41,545 nucleotides of DNA from Oscillospiraceae bacterium (GCA_031256825.1 JAIRPV010000008.1:1-41545); one strand, 5' to 3'; positions 33,812-41,545 are shown, numbered from the stretch's first letter. Made by a program: numbers and translations. Notes: generated by a model from the sequence alone, not told the origin.

Positions 33812-35632
33812 GTGAAAATGATGGTCTCGGAGTATATCGCGGCGTTCCTTGCCGCGAACGGCATTGCCGATATCTTCAGCGTGGTGGGCGGCGGCGCGAT
33901 GTATCTCAACGATGCGCTGGGGCACCACGCGGGCTTGCGCGTGGTTTATCTGCACCACGAGCAGGCCTGCGCCATGGCGGCGGAAGCCTATGCCCGCGTA
34001 GAAAACCGGCTGGCCGCCGTGTGCGTCACAAGCGGGCCGGGGGGAACCAACGCCATCACGGGCGTGCTGTGCGGATGGCTCGACAGCCTGCCAATGCTCG
34101 TGATTTCAGGGCAGGTGCGCTACAACACTTGCGCCCGGAGCACCGGGCTGCCGCTGCGGGCTTTGGGCGATCAGGAGTTTGATATCACAAAAGCCGTGGC
34201 CCCGATGACAAAATATTGCGAAATGGTCAGCGACCCGCGCCGCATTCGCTATTGCCTCGAAAAGGCGCTGTATTTCGCGCGCGCCGGCAGGCCCGGACCC
34301 TGCTGGCTGGATATTCCCCTGGATGTCCAGGGGGCGCTTGTGGACCCCGCGCAATTGCCGGGCTACGACCCGGCGCAGCATGCCCACCTGCTTCCCGGCC
34401 CCGTAACGGAAGCGACGGCGCTGGCGGTCATTGAAAAAATCAGGGCAGCGCGGCGGCCTGTGCTCTATCCGGGCAGCGGCGTTCGCCTTTCTGGCGGCTA
34501 CGATCTGTTTTTGCGCTTTGCGCAAGCCCTGGGCGTTCCGGTGGTGACCTGCTGGAACAGCATTGATCTGCTTTGGGATGCGCACGAGCTGTATACGGGG
34601 CGCGGCGGCATGATGGGCGACCGCGCCGGGAATTTTGCCGTGCAAAACAGCGACCTGCTGATTGCCGTGGGCAACCGCCTGAGCATCCGCCAGGTGGGGT
34701 ACCGCTGGGATACCACAGCCCGGGCGGCTTACCAGATTATGGTAGACATCGATCCGCCGGAACTGCGAAAGCCAACCCTTCGGATCGACATGCCCATCCA
34801 CGCGGATGCGAAAGAGTTCTTCCGGGCGGTTCTCGCGGCCTGCGAAGGCGGCGCGCGCCCGCTGTTTCGCGGCGAAGAATGGCTGGCCCGGTGCGGGCGC
34901 TGGAAGCGCGAATACCCCGTGGTGCTGCCCCGGCATTGCGAACCAGCCGGGCAGGCCAATGTTTATTGCTTTGTCAGGGAGCTGAGCCGCCGCCTGCCGG
35001 AAGGGAAACGCGTGGTGGTGGGCAACGGCTCCGCCTGTGTGGTGGGCAGCCAGGCGTTCGAAATCAAACGCGGGCAGCGCTTTTTTATCAACTCAGGCAC
35101 GGCGGCGATGGGATACGATCTTCCGGCCTCCATCGGCGTATGTTTGGCTTCCAAAGGCGGCGGCGTGGTTGCCGTCACCGGCGAAGGCAGCTTGCAAATG
35201 AATTTGCAGGAACTGCAAACCATTGTGCACCACCGCCTGCCCATCCAACTGTTTGTGATCAACAACGGCGGATACCATTCGATCCGGCAGACGCAAAGCC
35301 GCCTGTTCCCCCGGCGCAGCCTTGTGGGCGTTGGGCCAGAGAGCGGCGATCTGTCGTTCCCGGCGCTGAAAGGCCTGGCCGCGGCCTATGGCATCCCCTA
35401 TTACTGCATAGAAACCAACCGGGATATGGCCTTGCTGGACGAAGTGCTGGCCTGCCCGTCGTATTGCCTGTGCGAAATCGTTGTCTCCGCGCAGCAGGAA
35501 TTTGAGCCGAAAGCCGCGGCAAAGCGCCTGGCGGATGGCACGCTGTATTCCCCACCGCTGGAGGATCTCGCGCCGTTTTTGCCAAGGGAAGAGCTGCTTA
35601 GCAATATGATGATCCCGCTGATAGAGGAGTAG
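33812..35632 (+). CDS. ThDP-dependent enzyme, acetolactate synthase/YerE-like
   Basis: 606 aa with the three domains of the acetolactate synthase family. The N-terminal Pyr domain has the catalytic Glu in HHEQACAMAAEAYAR; the central domain has GSGVRLSGGYD; the PP domain has TGEGSLQMNLQELQTI and then NNGGYHSIRQTQ. The ThDP motif is GEG where GDG is usual, which keeps a carboxylate for Mg2+. The start is GTG 33812, with GAGGG 8 nt upstream; ATGs at 33818 and 33821 are alternatives. In Yersinia, YerE of this family adds an acetyl unit from pyruvate to CDP-3,6-dideoxy-4-ketoglucose. Lying directly after rfbH and before an SDR, a YerE-like role is the best fit; true acetolactate synthase is less likely here. 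Confidence 0.85.
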   Translation: MKMMVSEYIAAFLAANGIADIFSVVGGGAMYLNDALGHHAGLRVVYLHHEQACAMAAEAYARVENRLAAVCVTSGPGGTNAITGVLCGWLDSLPMLVISGQVRYNTCARSTGLPLRALGDQEFDITKAVAPMTKYCEMVSDPRRIRYCLEKALYFARAGRPGPCWLDIPLDVQGALVDPAQLPGYDPAQHAHLLPGPVTEATALAVIEKIRAARRPVLYPGSGVRLSGGYDLFLRFAQALGVPVVTCWNSIDLLWDAHELYTGRGGMMGDRAGNFAVQNSDLLIAVGNRLSIRQVGYRWDTTARAAYQIMVDIDPPELRKPTLRIDMPIHADAKEFFRAVLAACEGGARPLFRGEEWLARCGRWKREYPVVLPRHCEPAGQANVYCFVRELSRRLPEGKRVVVGNGSACVVGSQAFEIKRGQRFFINSGTAAMGYDLPASIGVCLASKGGGVVAVTGEGSLQMNLQELQTIVHHRLPIQLFVINNGGYHSIRQTQSRLFPRRSLVGVGPESGDLSFPALKGLAAAYGIPYYCIETNRDMALLDEVLACPSYCLCEIVVSAQQEFEPKAAAKRLADGTLYSPPLEDLAPFLPREELLSNMMIPLIEE

Positions 35633-35636
35633 CGCT

Positions 35637-36572
35637 ATGGCACAGGAAATCAGCCACGCCGTTATAACGGGCGGCACGGGCATGCTGGCGCAGGCGCTGG
35701 GCCGCCTTTTGGCGCGGCGCGGCGTCGCCGTAACGCTGCTTGTCCGCCCCGGGTCTTCCCGGCTGCGCCAGATGGGGCTTTCCCCCGGAACAACGGTGAT
35801 CCCCTGCGATTTGGGGAACCTTGCTTCGCTTTCGGCGCGGGACATAGGCCGCTGCGACGCGTTGTATCATTTTGGCTGGGAGGGCACGCTGCCACCCGCC
35901 CGCGGCGACGCGGCGCTGCAAAACAGGAACGTCGGCCACACCCTTGCCGCTGTGGAGCTGGCGGCGCGGCTGGGCTGCGGCGTGTTCGTGGGATCCGGTT
36001 CTCAGGCCGAATATGGGCGGCCGGGCGGCATTCTTTCGGCCGCCACGCCGGAAGCCCCCGAAACAGCCTACGGCGTTGCGAAGCTGGCCGCGTCGCGCCT
36101 TTCGCGCGTGGCCTGCCGGGAACGGGGGATGCGGCATGTTTGGGCGCGCGTGCTCAGCGTATATGGCCCGGGCGACCAGCCGCAGACGATGATGATGTCT
36201 TGCGTCCGCGCGCTGCTGCGGGGCGAGCGAATGTCGTTCACCGCAGGGGAGCAGCGCTGGGATTATCTATATTGCGGCGACGCGGCCAGGGCGTTTGAGC
36301 AGCTGGGCGCGCGGGGGCGCGACGGCGGCGTTTATCTGTTGGCCAGCGGGCAGCCGCGCGCGCTGAAGCAATATATCCTTGCCGCCCGCGACGCGATTGC
36401 CCCCGCCGCAGAAGTGGGGCTGGGGGAGCTGCCCTATCCTCCCGGCCAGGTTATGTCGCTGGAAGCGGATTTGAGCGAACTGACGCGAGACACAGGCTTT
36501 CAGCCCACCGTCGCCTTTGAAGACGGCGTGCGGCTGACAGCAAAATGGATAAAGGAGAATCATCTGTTATGA
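35637..36572 (+). CDS. SDR-family CDP-sugar 4-ketoreductase-like (RfbJ/YerF-like)
   Basis: 311 aa. The NAD(P) motif GGTGMLAQALG is at about 12-22. The YxxxK (YGVAKLAA) and the SGSQAEYG preceding it are typical of SDR epimerases and reductases in O-antigen clusters. VLSVYGPGDQPQ and TAGEQRWDYLYCGDAARAF are like the CDP-abequose synthase layout (VYGPGD, TTGEQIRDFIF). No TDE is present, so it is not a dehydratase. GAGGAG lies before ATG. It follows the YerE-like gene by 4 bp and overlaps the glycosyltransferase by ATGA. A final C4-ketone or side-chain reduction is the inferred role. Confidence 0.85.
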   Translation: MAQEISHAVITGGTGMLAQALGRLLARRGVAVTLLVRPGSSRLRQMGLSPGTTVIPCDLGNLASLSARDIGRCDALYHFGWEGTLPPARGDAALQNRNVGHTLAAVELAARLGCGVFVGSGSQAEYGRPGGILSAATPEAPETAYGVAKLAASRLSRVACRERGMRHVWARVLSVYGPGDQPQTMMMSCVRALLRGERMSFTAGEQRWDYLYCGDAARAFEQLGARGRDGGVYLLASGQPRALKQYILAARDAIAPAAEVGLGELPYPPGQVMSLEADLSELTRDTGFQPTVAFEDGVRLTAKWIKENHLL

Positions 36573-37552
36573 AGACCATCAGCATACTGATCCCAACTTA
36601 CAACGAAGAAAACAACGTACTGCCTCTTTACGACGCGCTGCAAGAGCAGCTGGCGGCGCTGAAGGAGCGCTACAACTACGAGATCCTGTTCATCGACAAC
36701 AAATCGCAAGACAGCACCCGCGAAAAAATCAAGCTCCTTTGCGCGCGGGATCGGCACGTCAAGGCCATATTCAATTCGCGCAATTTCGGAGCGGAAAAGT
36801 CCGGGTTTTACGGCGCGATGCAGACCACCGGTGACTGCACGATTGGCATGCACGCGGATTTTCAAACCCCGCCGGAGCTGCTGCCCCGCATGATTGCGGC
36901 CTGGGAGCAGGGCAACAAAATTGTGTTCGCGGCCAAAGACGCCGGCAGCGAAGCTTCGGCGGCCCATTTTCTGCGCAAGCTTTACTATAAGAGCCTGCGC
37001 AAACTATCCAACAACGAAGTGGTTGATCATTTTACTGGCTTCGCCCTTTACGACAGAAGCGTCCTCGAAGAGGGGCGCAAGTGGGATGACGCGGAGCCGA
37101 TGATTCGCACAATGGCTTCCGAAGTGGGGTTTGATCGGTGCATTATTCCCTATACGCAGCAGGAGCGCCGCTCCGGCACAGGCTCTGGCAATTTCTTTTC
37201 GGCCTACGATTTGGCCATGAGCGGCATCGTTAATTACACAAAAGCGGGTTCGCGGCTGGCCACGCTTTTCGGCGCGCTGGTGTCCGCAGCCAGCGCGGTT
37301 TCCGCGCTTGTTTGGCTGATCCTGAAACTGATCAACTGGGAAAAATACCCTGCGGGGCTGGCGCTGCTGGCGATGGGCGTTTTTTTCTTTGGCGGGGTGC
37401 AGCTGATGTTTTTGGGTCTGCTGGGCGAGTATGTAATCAATATTCAACGCCGCACCATGAAACGCCCCCTGGTGGTGGAAGAATGCCGGCTGAATTTTGA
37501 AGACGACGCGGAAGAATACCAAAAAGCGCACCCGAAAGCACGGATGCGCTGA
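36569..37552 (+). CDS. GtrB/DPM1-type family 2 glycosyltransferase
   Basis: 327 aa. The GT-A domain starts ISILIPTYNEENNVLPLY, with DNKSQDSTREKI, and the metal motif HADFQTPPEL (DxQ in place of DxD, as usual in this branch). Then follow RSGTGSGNFFSAYDLAM and two C-terminal membrane helices (ALVSAASAVSALVWLIL, LLAMGVFFFGGVQLMFLGLLGEYV). The type transfers a sugar from a nucleotide donor to polyprenyl phosphate. ATG 36569 overlaps the previous stop; AAAGGAG is 11 nt upstream. It could load the finished operon sugar, or glucose, onto the lipid carrier. Last gene of the operon, 14 bp from the convergent spoVT; no hairpin terminator is seen. Confidence 0.92.
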   Translation: MKTISILIPTYNEENNVLPLYDALQEQLAALKERYNYEILFIDNKSQDSTREKIKLLCARDRHVKAIFNSRNFGAEKSGFYGAMQTTGDCTIGMHADFQTPPELLPRMIAAWEQGNKIVFAAKDAGSEASAAHFLRKLYYKSLRKLSNNEVVDHFTGFALYDRSVLEEGRKWDDAEPMIRTMASEVGFDRCIIPYTQQERRSGTGSGNFFSAYDLAMSGIVNYTKAGSRLATLFGALVSAASAVSALVWLILKLINWEKYPAGLALLAMGVFFFGGVQLMFLGLLGEYVINIQRRTMKRPLVVEECRLNFEDDAEEYQKAHPKARMR

Positions 37553-37566
37553 ACGGAACGGATCGC

Positions 37567-38106
37567 TTACTCTTCCATTTGCCGCCCAAGGAACGACGCC
37601 GCCACCTGGATCAGCTTGACTTCGGTTTGCGTGGGCATGGCGCCGTTTTCGTTCATCAGCATGATCACGCAGCCGGAAACATCGCCGCCGCCGATGATGG
37701 GGCAGGCGACAGCCGCTTCGCGATCCAGGCCTTCGATGGGGCGCATATGCTCGCCGCCGGTGGTTGCCGTAAAGCCAGTGCGGTTTTCGATCACGGTTTC
37801 GAGGGAGCTGGTTACCCGGCGGTCAATGGCCTCTTTTTTGGCCAGGCCCGCGCATGCGATCACGCGATCGCGGTCGGTAATAATGATAGGCAGGTTCGTG
37901 CCGCGGAAGAGCACTTCCGCATAGGGCTTGGTGGTTGCGCTGAGTTCGCCAACGGGGGAATACTTCTTGAAAATGACCTCGCCGTCTGCGTCGGTGAAAA
38001 TCTCGAGGGGATCGCCTTCGCGGATTCGCATCGTCCTACGGATTTCTTTGGGAATGACCACTCGGCCAAGGTCGTCAATGCGCCGCACAATGCCAGTTGC
38101 TTTCAT
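37567..38106 (-). CDS. spoVT: Stage V sporulation protein T
   Basis: 179 aa, the family length. The N-terminal AbrB-type swapped-hairpin DNA-binding domain (MKATGIVRRIDDLGRVVIPKE, IRRTMRIREGDPLEIF) is followed by a GAF-like domain (TDRDRVIACAG, RPIEGLDREAAVACPIIGGG). SpoVT adjusts forespore (sigma-G) gene expression late in sporulation. AAGGATGG precedes ATG. The gene is good evidence for a spore-former and ties in with the SASP-like gene at 668-1267. Confidence 0.97.
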   Translation of the reverse strand: MKATGIVRRIDDLGRVVIPKEIRRTMRIREGDPLEIFTDADGEVIFKKYSPVGELSATTKPYAEVLFRGTNLPIIITDRDRVIACAGLAKKEAIDRRVTSSLETVIENRTGFTATTGGEHMRPIEGLDREAAVACPIIGGGDVSGCVIMLMNENGAMPTQTEVKLIQVAASFLGRQMEE

Positions 38107-38287
38107 AAGCCATCATCCATCCTTGTCTGTAATTAATGGTTTTCACGGATAGTATTTCAGGATGATGGTAAGTTATGCAGAGACTGGAATAACTAGCGCT
38201 GGAAAGTTTTTCAGCGTTGCGCGCTACCACAGTGTTATTTCCATGCTTTCTGCAAACGTCAACCATCTTCTCCATATTTAACAATTT

Positions 38288-38316
38288 ATTTTACCATTTT
38301 CTCAGGGAAAGATCAA
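38288..38316 (-). promoter_or_regulatory. Candidate sigma-A promoter upstream of spoVT
   Basis: On the minus strand TTGATC (38316-38311), a 17-bp spacer and TAAAAT (38293-38288). The leader would be about 175 nt and includes a stem AACGCTG/CAGCGCT around 38196-38220. spoVT is expected to be under sigma-G, for which I see no convincing site. The 351-bp gap 38107-38457 holds this, two ATTATCAC direct repeats near 38337-38354 and the serA terminator, and no gene. Confidence 0.45.
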
Positions 38317-38394
38317 GTGGTAATTGATGACAAAAATTATCACGAAATTATCACAATATTGTAAAAGAATGAAAGGGTTTTGATGAGAGATGAC

Positions 38395-38437
38395 AAAAAA
38401 TTGCAGGAGCCGCTGAGAAGCATTGACAGCGGCTCCC
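38395..38437 (-). terminator. Rho-independent terminator of serA
   Basis: The stem GGAGCCGCTG/CAGCGGCTCC (10 perfect bp, 11-nt loop) is followed on the minus strand by TGCAATTTTTT. T's on the plus side (38441-38445) make it usable in both directions. Confidence 0.88.
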
Positions 38438-38457
38438 GTGTTTTTGGTTGATCTGCG

Positions 38458-39603
38458 TTAGCGGCGCAGCACCCGCACCCGCAGCACGCCGTCGATGGCG
38501 GCAATTGTTCCGGGGTCAACGCCCGCGTCGCCCCCAAAGTCCGCTACAGTGTAGCTGACGCTGCCGCGCGTTTGGCTGACAAGGCCGGCGGGGAGCGCTT
38601 GTTGCAGAACGGCCGGAACCGCTTCGGACGCCTTGTGGATCACGCACACGCGCGTTGTAAAATCGGCGGGCAGTTCCGTCGCGGGAAGATTGACGCTGTT
38701 TTTGACCTCTCCGCGCTCCAAATAGGCCGTTACCTGCCGCGCGGCCATAATAGCGCAGTTGTCTTCGCTCTCCGGCGTAGAGGCCCCCAGATGGGGAATC
38801 GCCGTTACGCCTGCCGCGCCAATGAGATCGTCTGTTGGAAAATCGGTTACATATGCCGCGCATTGCCCGCTGGCCAGCGCCGCCAGCAGATCGCCGCTGT
38901 TGACCAAATCGGCCCGGCTGAAGTTGAGCACCCGCACGCCGGGTTTTGCTTTCGCAAAAAACGCCGCGTTAACGCTGCCCTTTGTTTCGGCGGTCAGCGG
39001 CGCGTGCAGGCTGATGTAATCGCTGCGGCCAAGCAGAGCGTCCAGATCATCCGTCAGTTCCACATCCGGGCTGAGCTGCGCTTTGGCCGCGCTGCTGAGG
39101 TAGGGATCCACGCCGATCACGCGCATGCCCAGCGCGGCGGCGGCGTTTGCCACCAGCCCGCCGATGGCGCCCAGGCCGATTAAGCCCAGTGTTTTTCCAA
39201 AAATTTCCGGCCCGCCAAAGGCGCCCTTGCCTTTTTCAACGAGTTTGCCAACGTTTTCGCCTTCGCCCTTCAGCGTTTTGCACCAGGCAATGCCTTCGGC
39301 CACTTTGCGGGAACTGAGGAACAGGCTGGCAATCACAAGCTCTTTTACCGCGTTGGCGTTTGCGCCGGGGGTGTTGAACACGCAGATCCCCTGTTGCGTG
39401 CAGGTCTCGATGGGAACGTTATTCACGCCCGCGCCCGCCCGGGCAATGGCCAGCAGGCTTTCCGGCAGGGGCGTTTCGTGCAGGCTGGCCGAGCGCACAA
39501 GAATGGCCGCCGGGTGCTCGGCGCTGTCGCCGCAAACATACCCTTGCGGGAATTCGTCAAGGCCAATTTTTGCGATTTTGTTGAGGGTTAAGATGTTTGG
39601 CAT
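38458..39603 (-). CDS. serA: D-3-phosphoglycerate dehydrogenase
   Basis: 381 aa. It oxidises 3-phosphoglycerate, the first step in serine synthesis. RAGAGVNNVPIETC, the NAD motif LGLIGLGAIGGLVA (140-153), the dehydrogenase-family Arg in NFSRADLVN, and the catalytic His region AIPHLGASTPESEDN are seen. The C-terminal 70 residues (CVIHKASEAVPAVLQQAL and on) look like a short ACT-type regulatory domain. AGGAGG is 6 nt before ATG. It follows serC by 33 bp in the same operon. Confidence 0.95.
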   Translation of the reverse strand: MPNILTLNKIAKIGLDEFPQGYVCGDSAEHPAAILVRSASLHETPLPESLLAIARAGAGVNNVPIETCTQQGICVFNTPGANANAVKELVIASLFLSSRKVAEGIAWCKTLKGEGENVGKLVEKGKGAFGGPEIFGKTLGLIGLGAIGGLVANAAAALGMRVIGVDPYLSSAAKAQLSPDVELTDDLDALLGRSDYISLHAPLTAETKGSVNAAFFAKAKPGVRVLNFSRADLVNSGDLLAALASGQCAAYVTDFPTDDLIGAAGVTAIPHLGASTPESEDNCAIMAARQVTAYLERGEVKNSVNLPATELPADFTTRVCVIHKASEAVPAVLQQALPAGLVSQTRGSVSYTVADFGGDAGVDPGTIAAIDGVLRVRVLRR

Positions 39604-39636
39604 AGAGTCCTCCTGTAATCGTATTTTTGCCCGGGG

Positions 39637-40719
39637 TTAGCCGTTCTTTTTCTCGAACTCTTTCATGAACGCAACCAGCGCTTCCACGCCTTCCACCGGC
39701 ATGGCGTTATAAATGCTCGCGCGCATGCCGCCCACGGAACGGTGGCCCTTGAGGTTGACAAAACCGGCGGCGGCGGCTTCTTTAACGAAGGCGGCGTTCA
39801 AATCGTCGCTGGGGGTAACGAACGTGACGTTCATCATGGAGCGGCAGTCGTGCCGCACGGGGTTGCGGAACAGCGCCGAAGCGTCGATGAAATCATAGAG
39901 CAGCTTGGCCTTGTAGGCGTTGCGCTCTTGCAGCGCGGCCAGGCCGCCCAGCTGCCGGATCCATTCCAATACCAGCTTGCAGATATAAATCGACCAGCAG
40001 GGCGGGGTGTTATACATGCTGTCGTTGTCGGCAACCGTTTTCCAGTCCATCACGGTTGGGATATCTTTGCGCGCGCGGCCCAGCAAATCATCGCGCACAA
40101 TCAGAACGGTCAGCCCCGCCGGGGCAATATTCTTCTGCGCGCCGCCGAACAGCACGCCGAACTTGGAAACATCCATGGGTTCGCTCAGGAAGCTGGACGA
40201 AACGTCGGCCACGAGCGGCACGCTGCCTGTGTTGGGCAAAACCGGCCACTTTGTGCCATAGATGGTGTTGTTGTGGCAGATGTAAAAATAGTCTGCGTCC
40301 GCTGTGAACGCCGAGGGATCGAGCGCGGGGATTTCGGAGAAATTCTGGGGCTTTGAAGTGGCGGCCAGCTTGATTTCGCCGTACTTCTGCGCTTCCTGAT
40401 AGGCCTTGTTGGCGAACTGCCCGGTGACCACATAGTCGGCCTTGCCGGAGCCTGTCAGCAAGTTCAGCGGGATTCCCGCGAACTGCAGCGAAGCGCCGCC
40501 CTGCATAAACAGCACCTTGTAGTTTTCCGGGATGTCCAGCACTTCGCGGAACAGCCGCTGCGCGCCAAAGATAATTTCTTCATAGACTTTGCTGCGGTGA
40601 GACATCTCCATTACGCTTTGCCCGGAGCCGTTGTAATCCAAAGCCTCGGCCGCCGCGCGGTTGAGCACCGATTCGGGCAGCATTGAAGGCCCCGCCGAAA
40701 AATTGTAGACTCTTGCCAT
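39637..40719 (-). CDS. serC: Phosphoserine aminotransferase
   Basis: 360 aa PLP enzyme that turns 3-phosphohydroxypyruvate into phosphoserine. YNFSAGPSMLPESVL, VLFMQGGASLQFAGIP, ICHNNTIYGT, VADVSSSFLSEPMD, and the PLP Lys motif FGGAQKNIAPAG are all there, as is GHRSVGGMRASIYNAMP. GGAAGG lies before ATG. It heads a serC-serA operon; serB is not present in the window. Confidence 0.97.
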   Translation of the reverse strand: MARVYNFSAGPSMLPESVLNRAAAEALDYNGSGQSVMEMSHRSKVYEEIIFGAQRLFREVLDIPENYKVLFMQGGASLQFAGIPLNLLTGSGKADYVVTGQFANKAYQEAQKYGEIKLAATSKPQNFSEIPALDPSAFTADADYFYICHNNTIYGTKWPVLPNTGSVPLVADVSSSFLSEPMDVSKFGVLFGGAQKNIAPAGLTVLIVRDDLLGRARKDIPTVMDWKTVADNDSMYNTPPCWSIYICKLVLEWIRQLGGLAALQERNAYKAKLLYDFIDASALFRNPVRHDCRSMMNVTFVTPSDDLNAAFVKEAAAAGFVNLKGHRSVGGMRASIYNAMPVEGVEALVAFMKEFEKKNG

Positions 40720-40738
40720 AGTTGCGCCTTCCTTTCCC

Positions 40739-40772
40739 GCGTTCCAAAAAATCTGGTATCGTGCTGGAACGC
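40739..40772 (-). promoter_or_regulatory. Leader hairpin of serC
   Basis: GCGTTCC and GGAACGC, 7 bp apart by 20 nt, form a hairpin in the short serC leader between the promoter and the ribosome site. A control role is possible but no known riboswitch is recognised. Confidence 0.5.
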
Positions 40773-40778
40773 CCTATC

Positions 40779-40807
40779 ATTATACCGCTTTTTCCTATAA
40801 AAAGCAA
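40779..40807 (-). promoter_or_regulatory. Sigma-A promoter of serC-serA
   Basis: On the minus strand TTGCTT (40807-40802), a 17-bp spacer and TATAAT (40784-40779), about 60 bp before the serC ATG. Upstream lies a run of eight A then eight T (40836-40851), which may bend the DNA. Confidence 0.8.
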
Positions 40808-40936
40808 GGCGGGCGCATTGAGGAATCACAGGGGCAAAAAAAATTTTTTTTGGTGATTTTGACGGGGAAAGCAGGGCAGGGGAGAGAAAAATCGGCGATA
40901 TGGCCATGCGCCCCGCAAGAAAATTTTGCTTTCCCC

Positions 40937-40965
40937 TTGATCAACCTGTCAAGCTGTGGTAGAAT
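40937..40965 (+). promoter_or_regulatory. Possible sigma-A promoter before a decayed gene
   Basis: TTGATC (40937-40942), a 17-bp spacer and TAGAAT (40960-40965). It could be left from the GNAT gene or serve the gene starting at 41420. Confidence 0.5.
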
Positions 40966-41005
40966 GAGCGTATCACCTGTGGCGAGGGATACGCGATTGA
41001 AGCGG

Positions 41006-41200
41006 CTGTTTGGGTGCAAGAAATATGCTTTCGGAACACTCAAATTGAACGAAGTTTATTCCATAATTCGCGACACAAATTTCGCGTCAATGAACGTGGC
41101 AATCCGCAACGGAATGACCGTCCGCAGACGCTTTACAAAGCGCTATTACGGCGTGGATATGCCGCACTATATCTTTTCGGTTCGGAAAACTGACAAATAA
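41006..41200 (+). pseudogene. C-terminal remnant of a GNAT acetyltransferase
   Basis: About 60 codons match the end of RimJ/RimL-type GNAT N-acetyltransferases: YAFGTLKLNEVYSIIRDTN, then MNVAIRNGMTVRRRF and YYGVDMPHYIFSVRK. The N-terminal two thirds, including the acetyl-CoA loop, are missing; upstream in this frame is unrelated sequence and a promoter. No start codon with a ribosome site stands in front. The following 220 bp (41201-41419) show only short open frames on both strands and a GGGTGA/TCACCC hairpin near 41209-41225; I see no gene there. Confidence 0.75.
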
Positions 41201-41419
41201 TTTGTCGGGTGAATACCGTTTTCACCCTCTCCATAGACGTAGACGAGTTCGGCGAGAATGGTTTCGTGAGCCTGTTCGCAGTCGCCGTGGTCAAATTGTA
41301 CGTTTACGGCTATACAAACGGCATCCGTTCGTCCCGTAAACTGGAGGCAGAAACCCACCCCACTGTTATGCAGTGCCCCTTGTCAACCCACAAAATATGG
41401 AAGCGTTCGGGGGCACCGC

Positions 41420-41545
41420 ATGATTGATGTTGAAATTGTATTTCCACGCCTGGCCGACGTGCTGGAACTGGCCTTCCGCCGGGGCGCGCGCTTTGACGGC
41501 TGGGATGAGCAATTTCAGCCCGAACTTTGGAGCCAATGCTTTGCG
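41420..41545 (+). CDS. Unidentified gene, 5' part, runs off the right edge
   Basis: ATG 41420 with GGGGG 7 nt upstream opens a frame of 42 codons to the window end, with GC-rich codon use like the rest of the window. It begins MIDVEIVFPRLADVLELAF and contains FDGWDEQFQPELW. I do not recognise the family from so short a piece. Confidence 0.5.
   Translation, partial: MIDVEIVFPRLADVLELAFRRGARFDGWDEQFQPELWSQCFA

Noticed and set aside
33812-35632. Housekeeping acetolactate synthase (ilvB)
   Set aside because: It lies directly after rfbH in a sugar operon, and no ilvN or ilvC is nearby.
38107-38170. Sigma-G promoter directly before spoVT
   Set aside because: A TGAAAT and a CATTAAT are present but the spacing (15 bp) and the -10 are poor.
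38075-38284. Small leader peptide gene before spoVT (69 codons)
   Set aside because: It overlaps the spoVT start in another frame, and the composition looks random.

Overview
The window reads as chromosomal DNA of a GC-rich, endospore-forming Firmicute of the class Clostridia (inference). Evidence seen: an alpha/beta-type small acid-soluble spore protein domain, spoVT, the gene order tilS-hpt-ftsH, a recA-recX-rimO block, murA-ftsQ-ftsZ, and textbook sigma-A promoters with 17-18 bp spacers. The species cannot be named from sequence alone.

Left part (1-5423): a proline/cysteine-rich gene runs off the left edge on the minus strand. Divergent from it is a spore DNA-binding protein in which a long Lys/Ala/Ser tail resembling histone H1 is joined to a SASP domain, behind a sigma-G-like promoter. 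Then come two secreted proteins in one minus operon (a SipW/TasA-like small protein and a glycine-rich ALK-like protein) and a GyrB/ParE-like topoisomerase subunit. Its GyrA/ParC-like partner is about 10 kb away on the other strand.

Minus block 5401-11900: tilS-hpt-ftsH, a LiaF-like membrane protein, and a frameshifted multi-pass membrane protein. A family of short low-complexity repeats is scattered through this block. One copy sits in frame inside tilS as sixteen perfect-length 15-bp units.

Plus block 12208-26542: recA, a lipoprotein, recX, rimO, the topoisomerase A subunit, a small MGMT-family gene, murA, ftsQ, ftsZ, polA, rsmD, coaD and a coiled-coil protein. This is housekeeping DNA for recombination, repair, cell wall and division.

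Plus operon 26731-37552: ten tightly packed genes (several ATGA overlaps) behind one strong promoter. It contains an Lgt-like membrane protein, a B12-type radical SAM protein, a TylF/MycF-type methyltransferase with an extra N-terminal domain, two SDR sugar enzymes, RfbF, RfbH, a thiamine-diphosphate enzyme like YerE, and a GtrB/DPM-type glycosyltransferase. The best reading is a CDP-3,6-dideoxy sugar pathway that ends in a branched (yersiniose-like) and possibly methylated sugar for a cell- or spore-surface glycan. No CDP-glucose 4,6-dehydratase is visible. This is the strongest candidate for an undescribed system, with the SASP/histone-like fusion second.

Right part (37567-41545): spoVT, serA and serC on the minus strand, a decayed GNAT acetyltransferase fragment, and the first 42 codons of an unidentified gene at the right edge.
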